From contig DYPS01000019.1 of assembly GCA_020719775.1 (NCBI GenBank), positions 1 to 36,910 of the forward strand: 36,910 bases of DNA. Direction: 5' to 3'. The stretch is from Desulfosporosinus sp. (lineage in GTDB: Bacteria > Campylobacterota > Campylobacteria > Campylobacterales > Arcobacteraceae). Both the position numbers and the translations under genes were made by a program. Of this stretch, positions 8,623 through 17,844 are shown one piece after another. The stretch's first letter is position 1. Each line of letters opens with the position of its first letter. Under the pieces are notes generated by a model that was not told where the DNA came from, did not search any database, and saw only the letters and a list, made by a program, of their open reading frames with translations.

Positions 8623-9477
8623 ATGATTATTTATTATAAAAATGAAACAAATTTAACAAAATATACTGAACAAAGTCATAACACCCAACTCTATAAAGAT
8701 GGTACTTTTTTAACAAAAATAGGTTTTAAAAAAAGAATTTATCCAGATATTTATTTTCATAGTGGTAGTTTAAATGAGTTTTCAAAAAGATTGATAATCA
8801 ATAGTAAAATTACAATTGTAAATTCCAGAATCTTAAAAGATGCTATTTGCAAAACTTTACAAATCAGTGAAAATAAAATAGAGGTTATTTTACCAGCTTA
8901 TGAGCCAAAAAAGTATAAAAAGAAAGAGATTCAAAAAGCTTTTAAAGAAAAATATATGATAGATATGGAGAAAAAGATTATCTATTTTACAGCAAAAGAT
9001 TTTGAAAGAAATGGATTTAAATATTTTTGCACTATCATCAATAACCTTGAGATGACTAATTGGAAAGCTGTTATCTCAACTTCAGATGAAAAGCAAATGA
9101 TCTATGCTAAAGAATTTTTAACTCATCATAAATTACTTAATGATGTCATTCTAATTAATGAAGAAATTTTTGATGTAGCTGATATTTTTATCCTACCTAC
9201 CATTGTAGAGAATTTTTCATTATCCGTTTTAAAAGCAATGGCACACAAATGTGTAGTCTTCTCTACGAGAAATAATAATGCGATTGAGATAATGGATGTT
9301 TTTTCGATTATGAATGGACAAAAAGATTCCAATATCTCCTATAAAATAGATATGTTACTTCGAGTAGAAGATGAAATAAAAAAAATAAAAAAAGAAAATT
9401 TTCAAATTGCTTCAAAATTAACCCCTACATATCAACGAGAAAAACTAAATAAAATCATAGAAAAGTTAGCACTCTAA
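8623..9477 (+). CDS. GT4-like (GT-B fold) glycosyltransferase with altered motif
   Basis: At 284 residues it is shorter than usual GT4 enzymes (about 350-400), mostly through a reduced N-terminal acceptor domain. The C-terminal nucleotide-sugar domain is recognisable: VNSRILKDAI with ISENKIEVILPAYEP at about 66-96, then DIFILPTIVENFSLSVLKAMAHK at about 187-209. The EX7E motif common to this clan has E196, but the second glutamate position is K204. It may be inactive, or use a different mechanism. It starts 26 nt after lepA with AGGAAA before the ATG, and its last codons overlap the CIRCE operator of htpG. Acceptor unknown. Confidence 0.7.
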   Translation: MIIYYKNETNLTKYTEQSHNTQLYKDGTFLTKIGFKKRIYPDIYFHSGSLNEFSKRLIINSKITIVNSRILKDAICKTLQISENKIEVILPAYEPKKYKKKEIQKAFKEKYMIDMEKKIIYFTAKDFERNGFKYFCTIINNLEMTNWKAVISTSDEKQMIYAKEFLTHHKLLNDVILINEEIFDVADIFILPTIVENFSLSVLKAMAHKCVVFSTRNNNAIEIMDVFSIMNGQKDSNISYKIDMLLRVEDEIKKIKKENFQIASKLTPTYQREKLNKIIEKLAL

Positions 9478-9492
9478 AACTTTAAGTGCTAA
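9466..9492. promoter_or_regulatory. CIRCE operator (HrcA site) of htpG
   Basis: TTAGCACTC-N9-AAGTGCTAA matches the CIRCE consensus (TTAGCACTC-N9-GAGTGCTAA) with one mismatch in the right arm. It lies 70 nt before htpG and covers the stop codon of the glycosyltransferase. HrcA binding here would repress htpG outside heat shock. Confidence 0.88.
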
Positions 9493-9561
9493 TTTATAAA
9501 CTTTTTATTATTATTTCAACTCAAAATATCATAAAAACAATACAAACTAAAGGAGATTAAT

Positions 9562-11433
9562 ATGGCACAACACGAATTTCAAACAGAAGTAGGACAACTT
9601 TTAAAACTTATGACACACTCTTTATACTCAAATAAAGAGATTTTTATCCGGGAATTGGTTTCAAATTCAAGTGATGCGATTGATAAACTAGAATATCTTA
9701 AACTTACAGATGAAAAATTAAAGGGATTTGAAACAACTCCACAAATCAATATTAAAATTGATGAGGAGGATAAATCACTTACAATTAGCGATAATGGTAT
9801 CGGTATGAATGAGGCTGATCTTATCTCTTCACTTGGAACTATCGCAAAATCTGGGACAAAATCTTTTATTGAAAGTCTTAGTGGTGATGCAAAAAAAGAT
9901 AGCAAACTTATTGGGCAATTTGGAGTTGGATTTTATTCAGTTTTTATGGTTGCTGACAGAGTTGATGTTATCTCAAAAAGAGCTGGGGAAGATATTGCGC
10001 ATAAATGGTCAAGCGATGGAGAGGGAAGCTATGATCTTACCCCTTGTATCAAAGATGAAAACGGAACAATTATCTACATCAAACTTAAAGATGAAGAGAC
10101 AAGTGACTATACAAGCAAATATAAAATAAAAGAGGTTGTAAAAAAATACTCAAATCATATCGCTTATCCAATTTTTCTAAACTTTAAAGAGGAAGTTGAA
10201 AACGAAGAGACAAAAGAGAAAACTATGGAGTCTAAAAATGAGCAAATCAACGAAGCAACAGCTCTTTGGACACAAAGTAAATCTAATTTAAAAGAGGATG
10301 ATTACAATCAATTTTATAAAACTATCTCGCACGATAGCGAAAATCCACTTCTTTATGTCCATACAAAAGCTGAGGGTGTCAGTGAATATACAACACTTTT
10401 CTATATCCCAAGTAAAGCTCCAATGGATATGTACAGAGTTGATTTTCAACCAGGGGTAAAACTCTATGTGAAAAGAGTTTTCATAACTGATAGTGAAAAA
10501 GAACTACTCCCTACATATTTAAGATTTGTAAGAGGGATTATTGATAGCGAAGATTTACCTTTAAATGTAAGTAGAGAATTACTTCAAGAAAATAAAGTGA
10601 TGGCAAATATCAAACAATCTTCTATTAAAAAAGTTTTAGGTGAAATCAAAAAACTTTCAAAAGATGAAGAAAAATACAAAATATTTATCAAAGAATATAA
10701 TCGTCCACTTAAAGAGGGTGTATATCAAGATTATGTCAATAAAGATGCTATTTTAGAGCTTGTAAGATACAAATCTACAAATGATAGTGAGAAGATGAGT
10801 TCACTTTTAGACTACAAAGAAAGAGCTGATACTGAACAAAAAGCAATATACTACATCATCGGAAGTGATGAAAAAGTGCTTAGAAATTCACCACTTCTTG
10901 AAAGTTACAAAAAAAATAATATCGAAGTTTTAATCCTTGATGATAAGGAGATCGATGAGATTATCACTCCTAGTATTGGAAAATATCAAGATTGGGATTT
11001 AAAAGATATTACAGCTTGTGAGGCTCCAAAAACAGAGCAAACAGAAGAAGAGAAAAAAGAGATTGATGATAAGTTTGCTTCAATCGTAGAAAAAATCAAA
11101 AATGCCTTAGGAAGTGAAGTCAAAGATGTACGAACTACAAACAGATTGAGTGACTCTCCATCTTGTGTTGTAAAAGATAGTAGTGACCCAATGGCTTCTA
11201 TGGCACATATGTTTAGAATGATGGGTCAAGAGATGCCTGAATCTGCTCCAATTTTAGAGATCAATCCAGAACATCAAATAGTTCAAGCACTTAATGGTTG
11301 CCCAGATGATGCGATGATTGAAGATATATCACATCTTTTACTTGATCAAGCAAAAATATCTGAAGGGATGGAGATAAAAGATCCAATTAGTTTTGCAAAA
11401 AGACTCAGTAACATAATGGCTAAAGCACTATAA
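9562..11433 (+). CDS. htpG: Molecular chaperone HtpG (Hsp90)
   Basis: HtpG is the bacterial Hsp90, an ATP-dependent cytoplasmic chaperone dimer. At 623 residues it has the normal bacterial length. The N-terminal GHKL ATPase motifs are NSSDAIDKL (about 35-43), DNGIGM (about 79-84) and GQFGVGFYS. The middle domain carries the ATP-sensing arginine region RGIIDSEDLPLNVSRE. The dimerisation domain ends without the eukaryotic MEEVD tail, as expected. AAAGGAG at 9549-9555 is a strong ribosome site. It lies behind a CIRCE element and is likely a single-gene heat-shock transcript ending at the hairpin at 11453. Confidence 0.98.
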   Translation: MAQHEFQTEVGQLLKLMTHSLYSNKEIFIRELVSNSSDAIDKLEYLKLTDEKLKGFETTPQINIKIDEEDKSLTISDNGIGMNEADLISSLGTIAKSGTKSFIESLSGDAKKDSKLIGQFGVGFYSVFMVADRVDVISKRAGEDIAHKWSSDGEGSYDLTPCIKDENGTIIYIKLKDEETSDYTSKYKIKEVVKKYSNHIAYPIFLNFKEEVENEETKEKTMESKNEQINEATALWTQSKSNLKEDDYNQFYKTISHDSENPLLYVHTKAEGVSEYTTLFYIPSKAPMDMYRVDFQPGVKLYVKRVFITDSEKELLPTYLRFVRGIIDSEDLPLNVSRELLQENKVMANIKQSSIKKVLGEIKKLSKDEEKYKIFIKEYNRPLKEGVYQDYVNKDAILELVRYKSTNDSEKMSSLLDYKERADTEQKAIYYIIGSDEKVLRNSPLLESYKKNNIEVLILDDKEIDEIITPSIGKYQDWDLKDITACEAPKTEQTEEEKKEIDDKFASIVEKIKNALGSEVKDVRTTNRLSDSPSCVVKDSSDPMASMAHMFRMMGQEMPESAPILEINPEHQIVQALNGCPDDAMIEDISHLLLDQAKISEGMEIKDPISFAKRLSNIMAKAL

Positions 11434-11452
11434 AATATTATCAAAAACACCC

Positions 11453-11478
11453 ACTGAACTTAAGAATTTAAGTTCAGT
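11453..11478. terminator. Bidirectional hairpin between convergent htpG and the cbpA operon
   Basis: An 11-bp perfect stem (ACTGAACTTAA with TTAAGTTCAGT) has the loop GAAT. The minus-strand side is followed by GGGTGTTTTT, a better U tract than on the plus strand. Confidence 0.75.
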
Positions 11479-11502
11479 TAAAAGTATTGGAAGCTGAAGC
11501 CT

Positions 11503-12042
11503 CTAGAACGTTCTTAATTTTGTATCCCTTATTGTTTGTTTAATTCTCTCAACAATTGCATACAAAACCTCTTCTTGAAGATAGTTGTCAAAGATTCCAT
11601 AACTTTTTTCTGCATTCAATACTATTTGGCTATTTATTTGTGTATTTTTTTGATTATTTTTTTCATCTCTTATAATACTGACACTTTCAATATCACTGTA
11701 TTCTTCTATTTTTTTCAGATACTCAATAAGAGAATATTTTTGCATATTCAATTCACTTTGACCAATGTGACTATAAGTTCCAATAATTAATTTTTTATTT
11801 TTATAATATGCATAAAGAACCCAGTTTAGATGAGATTTTAAAAGAATTTTTTTTAGAATAAGATTTAATTTATAAGTTTCTTTAACTTTTTTAAACTTAC
11901 CTACTCTTGCTATATTGCTAAGTATTTCTGTAGTAGATTTAAAGTGAAAATCTTGTTTTTTTGTAACTTTGGAAAAAAACTTATTTTCATTTTTAAAATA
12001 TAAGTTTTTTAATTCATCTGTTGAAACTAAATTATTTTCCAT
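11503..12042 (-). CDS. Unknown cytoplasmic protein at the end of the cbpA operon
   Basis: I do not recognise this 179-residue protein. It is basic and rich in Lys, Asn and Ile, with no signal peptide or membrane segment. The central part (about 65-120) has alternating hydrophobic strands ([18 protein letters not shown]), and the C-terminus looks helical. The start overlaps the end of trpC by 11 nt, so it is translated from the same mRNA. It is AT-richer than its upstream neighbours. Confidence 0.65.
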   Translation of the reverse strand: MENNLVSTDELKNLYFKNENKFFSKVTKKQDFHFKSTTEILSNIARVGKFKKVKETYKLNLILKKILLKSHLNWVLYAYYKNKKLIIGTYSHIGQSELNMQKYSLIEYLKKIEEYSDIESVSIIRDEKNNQKNTQINSQIVLNAEKSYGIFDNYLQEEVLYAIVERIKQTIRDTKLRTF

Positions 12043-12820
12043 ACTTTAATCTTTGAAGTTCTGCTCCAATATCATTTTGTCGCATAAAATGCTCTCCAAT
12101 AAGAAAAGCATCAGCACCAATAGAACTAAGTCGTAGAATAGTTTCTCTATCATTTACTCCACTTTCTGCTACTATTATTTTTCCATTTGGGATCATCGGG
12201 ATAAGCTTATCGCAAAGTTCCATATCCATCTCAAAAGTTTGCAAATTCCTATGATTTATTCCAATAATATGTGCACCACACCTCATTGCTTTTGTTAGAT
12301 CTTCTTTATCGTGAATCTCAACTAATACATCAAGTCCAAGTTGCAATGCTCTATCATAAAGATGTTGCAACTCTTTTGTAGAAAGAGCTTTAGCAATCAA
12401 AAGAACAAAATCAGCACCATACACAAGTGCTTCAAGCAATTGATACTCATCAACAATAAAATCTTTTCTAAGAAGAGGTGTACCTACGTATCTTCTTATT
12501 TGTGTTAAATACTCCAAATCTCCTTGAAAAAAATGAGGTTCTGTAAGGATTGAAAGACAATTTGCTCCATTATTACTATACTCTAAAGCTATCTCCACAG
12601 GATCAAAATCTTCTCTTATAACCCCTTTACTGGGACTTGCTTTTTTTACCTCGGCTATTATTCTAATAGGCTCCTCTTTTGTAGCAGTTAGAAGTGTTCT
12701 CACATCTCGCGGTGGATAAGGGTTATACGCTAAACTTCTCCCCAACCAATCTATGCTATATTGTGCTTTTCTTTTTTCTAAATCATCTTTAGTTTTTCTT
12801 ATTATTTCATCGAGTATCAT
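12032..12820 (-). CDS. trpC: Indole-3-glycerol phosphate synthase
   Basis: TrpC closes carboxyphenylaminodeoxyribulose phosphate to indole-3-glycerol phosphate in tryptophan synthesis. At 262 residues it is a single-function enzyme, not fused to TrpF. The (beta/alpha)8 motifs are present in order: [13 protein letters not shown] near 53-65, [51 protein letters not shown], and FLIGEHFM near the end. The ATG overlaps the TPR gene's stop (ATGA), with AAGGA upstream. No other trp gene is in the window. Confidence 0.97.
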   Translation of the reverse strand: MILDEIIRKTKDDLEKRKAQYSIDWLGRSLAYNPYPPRDVRTLLTATKEEPIRIIAEVKKASPSKGVIREDFDPVEIALEYSNNGANCLSILTEPHFFQGDLEYLTQIRRYVGTPLLRKDFIVDEYQLLEALVYGADFVLLIAKALSTKELQHLYDRALQLGLDVLVEIHDKEDLTKAMRCGAHIIGINHRNLQTFEMDMELCDKLIPMIPNGKIIVAESGVNDRETILRLSSIGADAFLIGEHFMRQNDIGAELQRLKYGK

Positions 12821-14088
12821 TTTTTTCCTTTTTTCTTTTCTAAACAGTTTTTAATTTTTGTATGATGAAGTTGAATTATTTTATCATCAAACCCTACCTT
12901 TTGAACAACTTCACTTATATATTTATCTGCTAAGTTACATTCATTATTTTTAAAATATCCCCAAGCAAGAGAATCTTTATATGCAATATTTTCAGGATTT
13001 GTGTCATATGCTTTTTTAACTAATGCTAATCCTTTTTTATAATCTAAATTATAATCAATTAATAAATATCCATAAAAATTTTCAAAATCTGCATTTGATT
13101 TTTCTTTTAAAGCTAATTCAAAATTCTTCAAAACTTGATTGATTACAAGTTTTTTATCTTGTGCAAGAGTAAATTCAAGCATAGCAATTCGACCCAAAAT
13201 AGTTGCATCTTGTGTTTCTAAATAGATCTTTTTCAAAACTTCAAGAGCTTTTTGATATAACCCCTCTCTCTCCAAAATAGAGGCTAACATTAAATTATTA
13301 TTTCCAGTTTCAAATAAAAACTCAATAGCTTTTTGCTTATTTTGTTGCATATAAAGCTCTGCTAATGTTAACTCAAACTTTACTAAATTTTCTATTTTTT
13401 GTTCTTTTTTGTATTCACTGTAGAGCTTTTCCATCATCTCTGTCATACCGATTAAATTTTGTTCGTTTTGATAATACTGAAGAAGTTTCAAGCAAACACT
13501 TTGATTACATCCATGCTTATCTATAAAAGTTTTTAAAAATTCGATCGCTTTTGATTTATTATTTAATTTTACATAATAAATATTTGAAATAACAATTGCT
13601 AAATTTGATGTTTGTAATTTTTGAAATCCAAATTCATAATTTCTCAAACTATCCTCATACAGATCCAAAATAGAATATAAATCTCCAAGTAATCCACTAT
13701 TTTTTGGTGATTTATAAGTTTCTAATTCTTTCGCAACTACTAAAGCATCTTCATACTTTTTGAGCATTACAGCTGCTACAATATATTTATAAAATAGCTC
13801 TTCTTTTATTTCTGGATACTTTTCAAAATTTTCTTGTGCAAGAAGTATAACTTTATCAAAATTTTGCATAGCAAGATAAGATTCTATAGTTCTTTTAAGA
13901 TATTCGCTACTCTTTGTGTCTAGAAAAAGCTTCTCATAAATGATAACACTACCTGCAAAATCATTGTTAAATTCCTTATCAAGTCCCACAAGAATAGATA
14001 AATCATCTGTTGAAGAATCCGAAGGATTCGACAAAAGAGTACTTCCAATTAGTAAAAATATATAAATTATTCTATGATAGCTGGACAT
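12817..14088 (-). CDS. Exported TPR-repeat protein
   Basis: This 423-residue protein has an N-terminal hydrophobic stretch (about 6-20, [14 protein letters not shown]) that looks like a signal peptide. It is followed by helical tetratricopeptide-like repeats. Recognisable turns are [14 protein letters not shown] (about 110-125), [24 protein letters not shown] and [18 protein letters not shown] (about 355-372). It is probably a periplasmic scaffold or assembly protein; the partner is unknown. Its start overlaps the YkgJ-type gene by 22 nt, with a weak AAAGAAAG ribosome site. Confidence 0.8.
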   Translation of the reverse strand: MSSYHRIIYIFLLIGSTLLSNPSDSSTDDLSILVGLDKEFNNDFAGSVIIYEKLFLDTKSSEYLKRTIESYLAMQNFDKVILLAQENFEKYPEIKEELFYKYIVAAVMLKKYEDALVVAKELETYKSPKNSGLLGDLYSILDLYEDSLRNYEFGFQKLQTSNLAIVISNIYYVKLNNKSKAIEFLKTFIDKHGCNQSVCLKLLQYYQNEQNLIGMTEMMEKLYSEYKKEQKIENLVKFELTLAELYMQQNKQKAIEFLFETGNNNLMLASILEREGLYQKALEVLKKIYLETQDATILGRIAMLEFTLAQDKKLVINQVLKNFELALKEKSNADFENFYGYLLIDYNLDYKKGLALVKKAYDTNPENIAYKDSLAWGYFKNNECNLADKYISEVVQKVGFDDKIIQLHHTKIKNCLEKKKGKK

Positions 14089-14441
14089 TCTTTCTTTAAC
14101 TCTTCCATATTGTTTTTAAAATATTCCCAAAATGGAAAAGTTCGACATTGAGACGGTCGTGCATCATAAATAGAGCATTGTTTTTTGACTAAATCAAAAA
14201 ATATACAAGCATAGTTATTATCACCAAGTTGCTTTTCTTTAATTGAAAATTTATAATCATACTTAACCAAATAGTTATCAAAAAGATCTTTCACTGGAAT
14301 TTTTAAATACTTAGCAAGTCTTTCTATCTCTTCAATTGTTATCCAAATAAATCCACTTTCACCAATACAACAATTTCCAGCGCAACTACTACAAGCAGTT
14401 GAATCAAATTTAAAAGAATAATTTTTATGCTCTAAAATCAT
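14067..14441 (-). CDS. YkgJ-family cysteine-cluster protein
   Basis: This 124-residue protein has the CxxCxxxCC signature at C17, C20, C24 and C25, plus C79, C89, C99 and C119. The second half contains QCSIYDARPSQCRTFPFW, typical of the YkgJ/UPF0153 family, which is thought to bind zinc or an iron-sulfur cluster. No enzymatic role is established for most members. The ATG overlaps the stop of the TrmN6-like gene (ATGA), so the two are translationally coupled. Confidence 0.88.
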   Translation of the reverse strand: MILEHKNYSFKFDSTACSSCAGNCCIGESGFIWITIEEIERLAKYLKIPVKDLFDNYLVKYDYKFSIKEKQLGDNNYACIFFDLVKKQCSIYDARPSQCRTFPFWEYFKNNMEELKKECPAIIE

Positions 14442-15175
14442 AATATTTCCATTTCAACTTTTATACTATATGTATTGCACATCTTATAAATATCTTCCAT
14501 CTCTTCTGTAAAATTTTCACATTCAAACATAATAAGAGGGGGTAAAACCGTTAATAAACTTTTTGAGTTTTTTCTAACGAAAACCATTATTAAACTACTT
14601 TTTCTATCTCGTTTTGGATGTAAAAATTGTAAAGATTCTATATTTAATCGATACTTTTTACAAAAAAAGATGATATCATCAAGAAGCTTAACATCATAAC
14701 AAAAGAAAAACTTCCCATTGTCTTTCAATATTTTTGAGGTTCTTTGAAGTAAAATTTCTAATGGCAAGCTATCATTGTATCGTGCTTTTTTTAAATTTTC
14801 ATTTTCACTTTGCATCACAGATGAAGGGTAGAATGGTGGATTCGACACCACCATATCAAAAATATCTTCATCTTTTCCATTGATATTAAATTCATATTCT
14901 TGAAAATTTCCACTTAAAACATTTGAATTTATTTTATTTATTTGACTATTTTTTTTAGTTAAAAATACAAATTCTTTTTGAATTTCTAAACTATGAAGAT
15001 TTAATTTTGGATATTCTTTAGCTACAAGAAGTCCTAATATGCCACTTCCACTTCCAATATCAAGCAAATTTCCTTGTATATTTTTAAATATTTTTAGATT
15101 TTCTTTAATAAAATTAAAGAGTACAAGTGTATCACTATTATAACAATACCCATTGTGTGGTTGGTAAAAAAGCAT
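14438..15175 (-). CDS. TrmN6-like SAM-dependent methyltransferase
   Basis: This 245-residue class I methyltransferase starts with QPHNGYCYNSDTLVL, as in the YfiC/TrmN6 group. It has SAM motif I LDIGSGSGILGLL (about 38-50) and the N6-adenine-type catalytic motif NPPF at 112-115, followed by YPSS. E. coli TrmN6 methylates A37 of tRNA-Val1; the RNA target here is inferred from the family. The start overlaps the ABC ATPase stop (TAATG). It could be another NPPF nucleic-acid methyltransferase. Confidence 0.85.
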   Translation of the reverse strand: MLFYQPHNGYCYNSDTLVLFNFIKENLKIFKNIQGNLLDIGSGSGILGLLVAKEYPKLNLHSLEIQKEFVFLTKKNSQINKINSNVLSGNFQEYEFNINGKDEDIFDMVVSNPPFYPSSVMQSENENLKKARYNDSLPLEILLQRTSKILKDNGKFFFCYDVKLLDDIIFFCKKYRLNIESLQFLHPKRDRKSSLIMVFVRKNSKSLLTVLPPLIMFECENFTEEMEDIYKMCNTYSIKVEMEIL

Positions 15176-15948
15176 TAAAAAACACCATCGCTATTGCCGT
15201 TAAGAAACTTTTGAACAATATCAACTTTTGATGCCAAAAAATGTTCCGCGTCACCGTATTCAACAATAACGCCATCATAAAGCATTGCAAAATAATCAGC
15301 CGTCTTAAAAGTCTCTTTAATATCGTGACTTATCAAAATAGAAGTTGTTTGTGTTTTATGTTGCAAACTTACAATCATCTGAGAAATAACATCACTTGTA
15401 ATAGGATCAAGTCCACTTGTAGGCTCATCATAAAGTAAAACTTTTGGATTCAAGATGATGGTTCTTGCAAGTCCTACTCTCTTTCGCATACCACCACTAA
15501 GCTCATCTGGATTTAAAAATGCAACCCTTGAGGCATCAAGTCCTACCAAAGTCAATTTATCCATAACTTCATTTTCGATAGTTTTTTCATCAAGTTTTGT
15601 GTGCTCACGCAGTGGGAAAGCAACATTTTCAAAAACATTCATACTATCAAATAAAGCTCCACTTTGAAATAAAAATCCAATCTCTTTTCTTGTCTCTCTT
15701 AGCTCTTTTTCACTAAAGCTTGTAATCTCTTTGCCATTAAAAAATATCTCTCCACTTGTAGGTTTCAAAAGTCCTACAATATGTTTAATAATAGTAGATT
15801 TTCCACCACCAGAAAGACCAAAAATAGCTGTGCATTTTCCTTCGACAATATCTAGATCAACACCATTTAATACTTTCTTGCTACCAAAATATTTATGCAA
15901 ATTTTTAATTTTTATTACACTCTTGTTCAATTTATCGCTCCACATCAA
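15175..15948 (-). CDS. MlaF-like ABC transporter ATP-binding protein
   Basis: This 257-residue ATPase has Walker A GLSGGGKST (44-52), the Q-loop LFQSGALFD, signature LSGGM (about residue 150) and Walker B VLLYDEPTSGLDP. The FQSGALFDSMNVFENVAFPLRE stretch is typical of MlaF, the ATPase of the Mla phospholipid (or Ttg toluene) transporter. No MlaE permease or MlaD gene is adjacent. An ATG start overlaps prmC by 17 nt. A TTG at 15930, just after the prmC stop and 7 nt behind GGAG, is a credible alternative start. Confidence 0.9.
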   Translation of the reverse strand: MMWSDKLNKSVIKIKNLHKYFGSKKVLNGVDLDIVEGKCTAIFGLSGGGKSTIIKHIVGLLKPTSGEIFFNGKEITSFSEKELRETRKEIGFLFQSGALFDSMNVFENVAFPLREHTKLDEKTIENEVMDKLTLVGLDASRVAFLNPDELSGGMRKRVGLARTIILNPKVLLYDEPTSGLDPITSDVISQMIVSLQHKTQTTSILISHDIKETFKTADYFAMLYDGVIVEYGDAEHFLASKVDIVQKFLNGNSDGVF

Positions 15949-16762
15949 ACTCTATACAAAAACCACGATCAAGCTTTTCATAATCTTTATAAAATTCACA
16001 AGATTTTGGCTTATATACTTTGATATATTGTTCTAATCTACTTTTTTGATCGAATCCCATCTCACAATACAAATAGTGTATCTTATTTTCTGCCGCTCCA
16101 TTTATGATTTTTTTAAGCAACTCATCTCCATCATCTCCACCAAAAAGGGCATTTGATGGCTCAAAAGTTACATTTTTAGGGAGCTTAAAATCATTTTTTA
16201 TATAAGGAGGATTGGAGATACACATATCGAATTTTTCATCCGCAACATTTTCAAATAAATCACTTTTGAGAAATGTTATTTTATCTTCCACTCCAAATTT
16301 TTTAGCATTTAAAGTAGCTAATTCCAAAGCATCCTCGTTGATATCAACACCGACTATCTCTATATTTGGAATAAGTTTTGCTAACATCACTGAAACAATA
16401 CCACTTCCTACACCAATTTCAAGTACTTTTGGATTTTCAAATTCTTTTAAAATTTTCTCCGCTTTCTCAACCAAAATCTCTGTTTCAGGTCGTGGAATAA
16501 GGACATTTTGTCTGACTTCAAAACTTTCTCCATAAAAATTAGCACGATTTGTAAGATACTCAATAGGAAAATCGGTAGCTCGTTTTTTGACAAGTTTTCC
16601 TAAAGCATCTTCACAATCACACTCATTTTTATAGTTTAAATGGAGCCAAATTGGATTTTTATCCAAAAGAAAAAGGAGAAGCATCTCTACCTCTTTTACT
16701 GGAATATGAGTCACCTCTTTTAAAAGTGAAGCATATTTTTTGATGATTTGCTCATAAGTCAT
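15932..16762 (-). CDS. prmC: Peptide chain release factor N5-glutamine methyltransferase
   Basis: PrmC methylates the GGQ glutamine of release factors RF1 and RF2 to speed peptide release. At 276 residues it has the small helical N-terminal domain (1-75), then LIPRPETEILVE (about 88-99), SAM motif I VLEIGVGSGIVSV (about 113-125), and the catalytic NPPY at 184-187. It lies 1 nt after cbpA in the same operon. The gene for RF1 (prfA), which often neighbours prmC elsewhere, is not here. Confidence 0.97.
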   Translation of the reverse strand: MTYEQIIKKYASLLKEVTHIPVKEVEMLLLFLLDKNPIWLHLNYKNECDCEDALGKLVKKRATDFPIEYLTNRANFYGESFEVRQNVLIPRPETEILVEKAEKILKEFENPKVLEIGVGSGIVSVMLAKLIPNIEIVGVDINEDALELATLNAKKFGVEDKITFLKSDLFENVADEKFDMCISNPPYIKNDFKLPKNVTFEPSNALFGGDDGDELLKKIINGAAENKIHYLYCEMGFDQKSRLEQYIKVYKPKSCEFYKDYEKLDRGFCIEFDVER

Positions 16763-16763
16763 C

Positions 16764-17639
16764 TTAATGAGGTAATTTTTCTCTCATTATCTCAACCAGT
16801 TCACTTGGAATCGTATCAAGTTTTGGAAGAACAATATTGATAGTTATATATAAACTTCCCATCTCTTTTGTTTTTCGATTTAATACACCCAACTCTTTTA
16901 ATCTCATCTTTTGATTTTGTTTTGTATCTTGTGGGATTTTAAGAGTTACGTCTTTATAAAGTGTTTTCACTTCTACTTTTCCACCAAAAAATGCAGTGTA
17001 AAGTGGTACATCAACTTTTAAATAAAGATCATCTCCATCTCTTGTATATTCACTGTCTTCATTCACATTAATTGTAAGTATTAAATCTCCTCTTGGAAAT
17101 CCTTGAGCTTTTTTCCCTTTCTCTTTGGCTCTTATTTTTTGACCATTTGCAATCCCTTGAGGTATTTTGATATCAAAACTTTCACCATTTAAAGTGATAC
17201 TTTTTTTACCACCAACCACTGCCGTTTTAAAATCAACCGTTAAACTCGCTTCGATATCCAAATCTGGCTCATATCCACTGCCAAATCCTCCTCCAAAACT
17301 AGCTCCTCCAAATCCTCCTCCTGAGAATCCTCCTCTTCCACCACCAAACATATTTCTTAAAATATCATTCAGATCAACACCATTTCCTTGCCCTCGTGCA
17401 AAATCATGGAAATTTTGCCCACCAAACATACTATCTCCGTATTGATCATATTGAGCTTTTTTTTCCTCATCTCCAAGCACTTCATAAGCTGCATTTATCT
17501 CTTTAAATTTCTCTTCTGCTTCTGGTGTTTTATTGATATCTGGATGGTATTTTTTTGCTAAACTTCTGTATGCTTTTTTGATCTCAGCTTGTGTTGCACT
17601 TTCACTAACACCAAGTGTTTCATATAAACTTTTTGCCAT
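16764..17639 (-). CDS. cbpA: DnaJ-class co-chaperone (CbpA type)
   Basis: This 291-residue type II J-protein has a J domain (1-70) with the HPD motif at 32-34. A Gly/Phe-rich linker (about 72-125) and two C-terminal substrate-binding domains follow. It lacks the DnaJ zinc-finger CxxCxGxG repeats, which separates it from DnaJ. It would stimulate DnaK ATPase in the cytoplasm. AAGGA precedes the ATG. It is the first full gene of an eight-gene operon whose promoter carries a CIRCE element. In Campylobacter and Helicobacter cbpA is usually followed by hspR; here prmC follows and no hspR is present. Confidence 0.95.
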   Translation of the reverse strand: MAKSLYETLGVSESATQAEIKKAYRSLAKKYHPDINKTPEAEEKFKEINAAYEVLGDEEKKAQYDQYGDSMFGGQNFHDFARGQGNGVDLNDILRNMFGGGRGGFSGGGFGGASFGGGFGSGYEPDLDIEASLTVDFKTAVVGGKKSITLNGESFDIKIPQGIANGQKIRAKEKGKKAQGFPRGDLILTINVNEDSEYTRDGDDLYLKVDVPLYTAFFGGKVEVKTLYKDVTLKIPQDTKQNQKMRLKELGVLNRKTKEMGSLYITINIVLPKLDTIPSELVEIMREKLPH

Positions 17640-17688
17640 TATTATCCTTTCTTGGTATGTTCCAAATTACTATCGCAATATGTGCCAT
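17620..17688 (-). CDS. Possible 22-residue leader peptide before cbpA
   Basis: A 22-codon frame starting [10 protein letters not shown] opens in the cbpA leader. AAGGAG (17698-17703) lies 9 nt before the ATG, among the strongest ribosome sites in the window. It ends 20 nt inside cbpA in another frame, so ribosomes finishing it could reinitiate at the cbpA start. There is no homology I can call, and it could be coincidence or a gene remnant. Confidence 0.35.
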   Translation of the reverse strand: MAHIAIVIWNIPRKDNNGKKFI

Positions 17689-17815
17689 TATATTTCTCTC
17701 CTTGCAATATTATGCTCAAATTCCTAAAACAATCTGTTCTATAACTATCTTTTTTCTTTTAATTAAAATCTCTATAAATTATAAAAAGTCAATGGAATAC
17801 CCACCAACTTTTGAA

Positions 17816-17844
17816 ATTATACTTGATATGTTAGCACTTGTCAA
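17816..17844 (-). promoter_or_regulatory. Consensus sigma-70 promoter of the cbpA operon
   Basis: On the minus strand TTGACA (17839-17844) and TATAAT (17816-17821) are separated by exactly 17 nt, a perfect consensus. Transcription would start near 17809 and give a leader of about 170 nt before cbpA. Confidence 0.85.

Noticed and set aside
9809-10129. A long plus-strand frame inside htpG, and similar frames opposite hemL, lepA, secA, speA and hisS.
   Set aside because: These are shadows of strongly recognised genes in other frames, with no ribosome site of their own.
11505-11514. The palindrome AGAACGTTCT at the end of the last gene of the cbpA operon.
   Set aside because: It lies within coding sequence, is only 10 bp and has no T run. 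It is likely chance.
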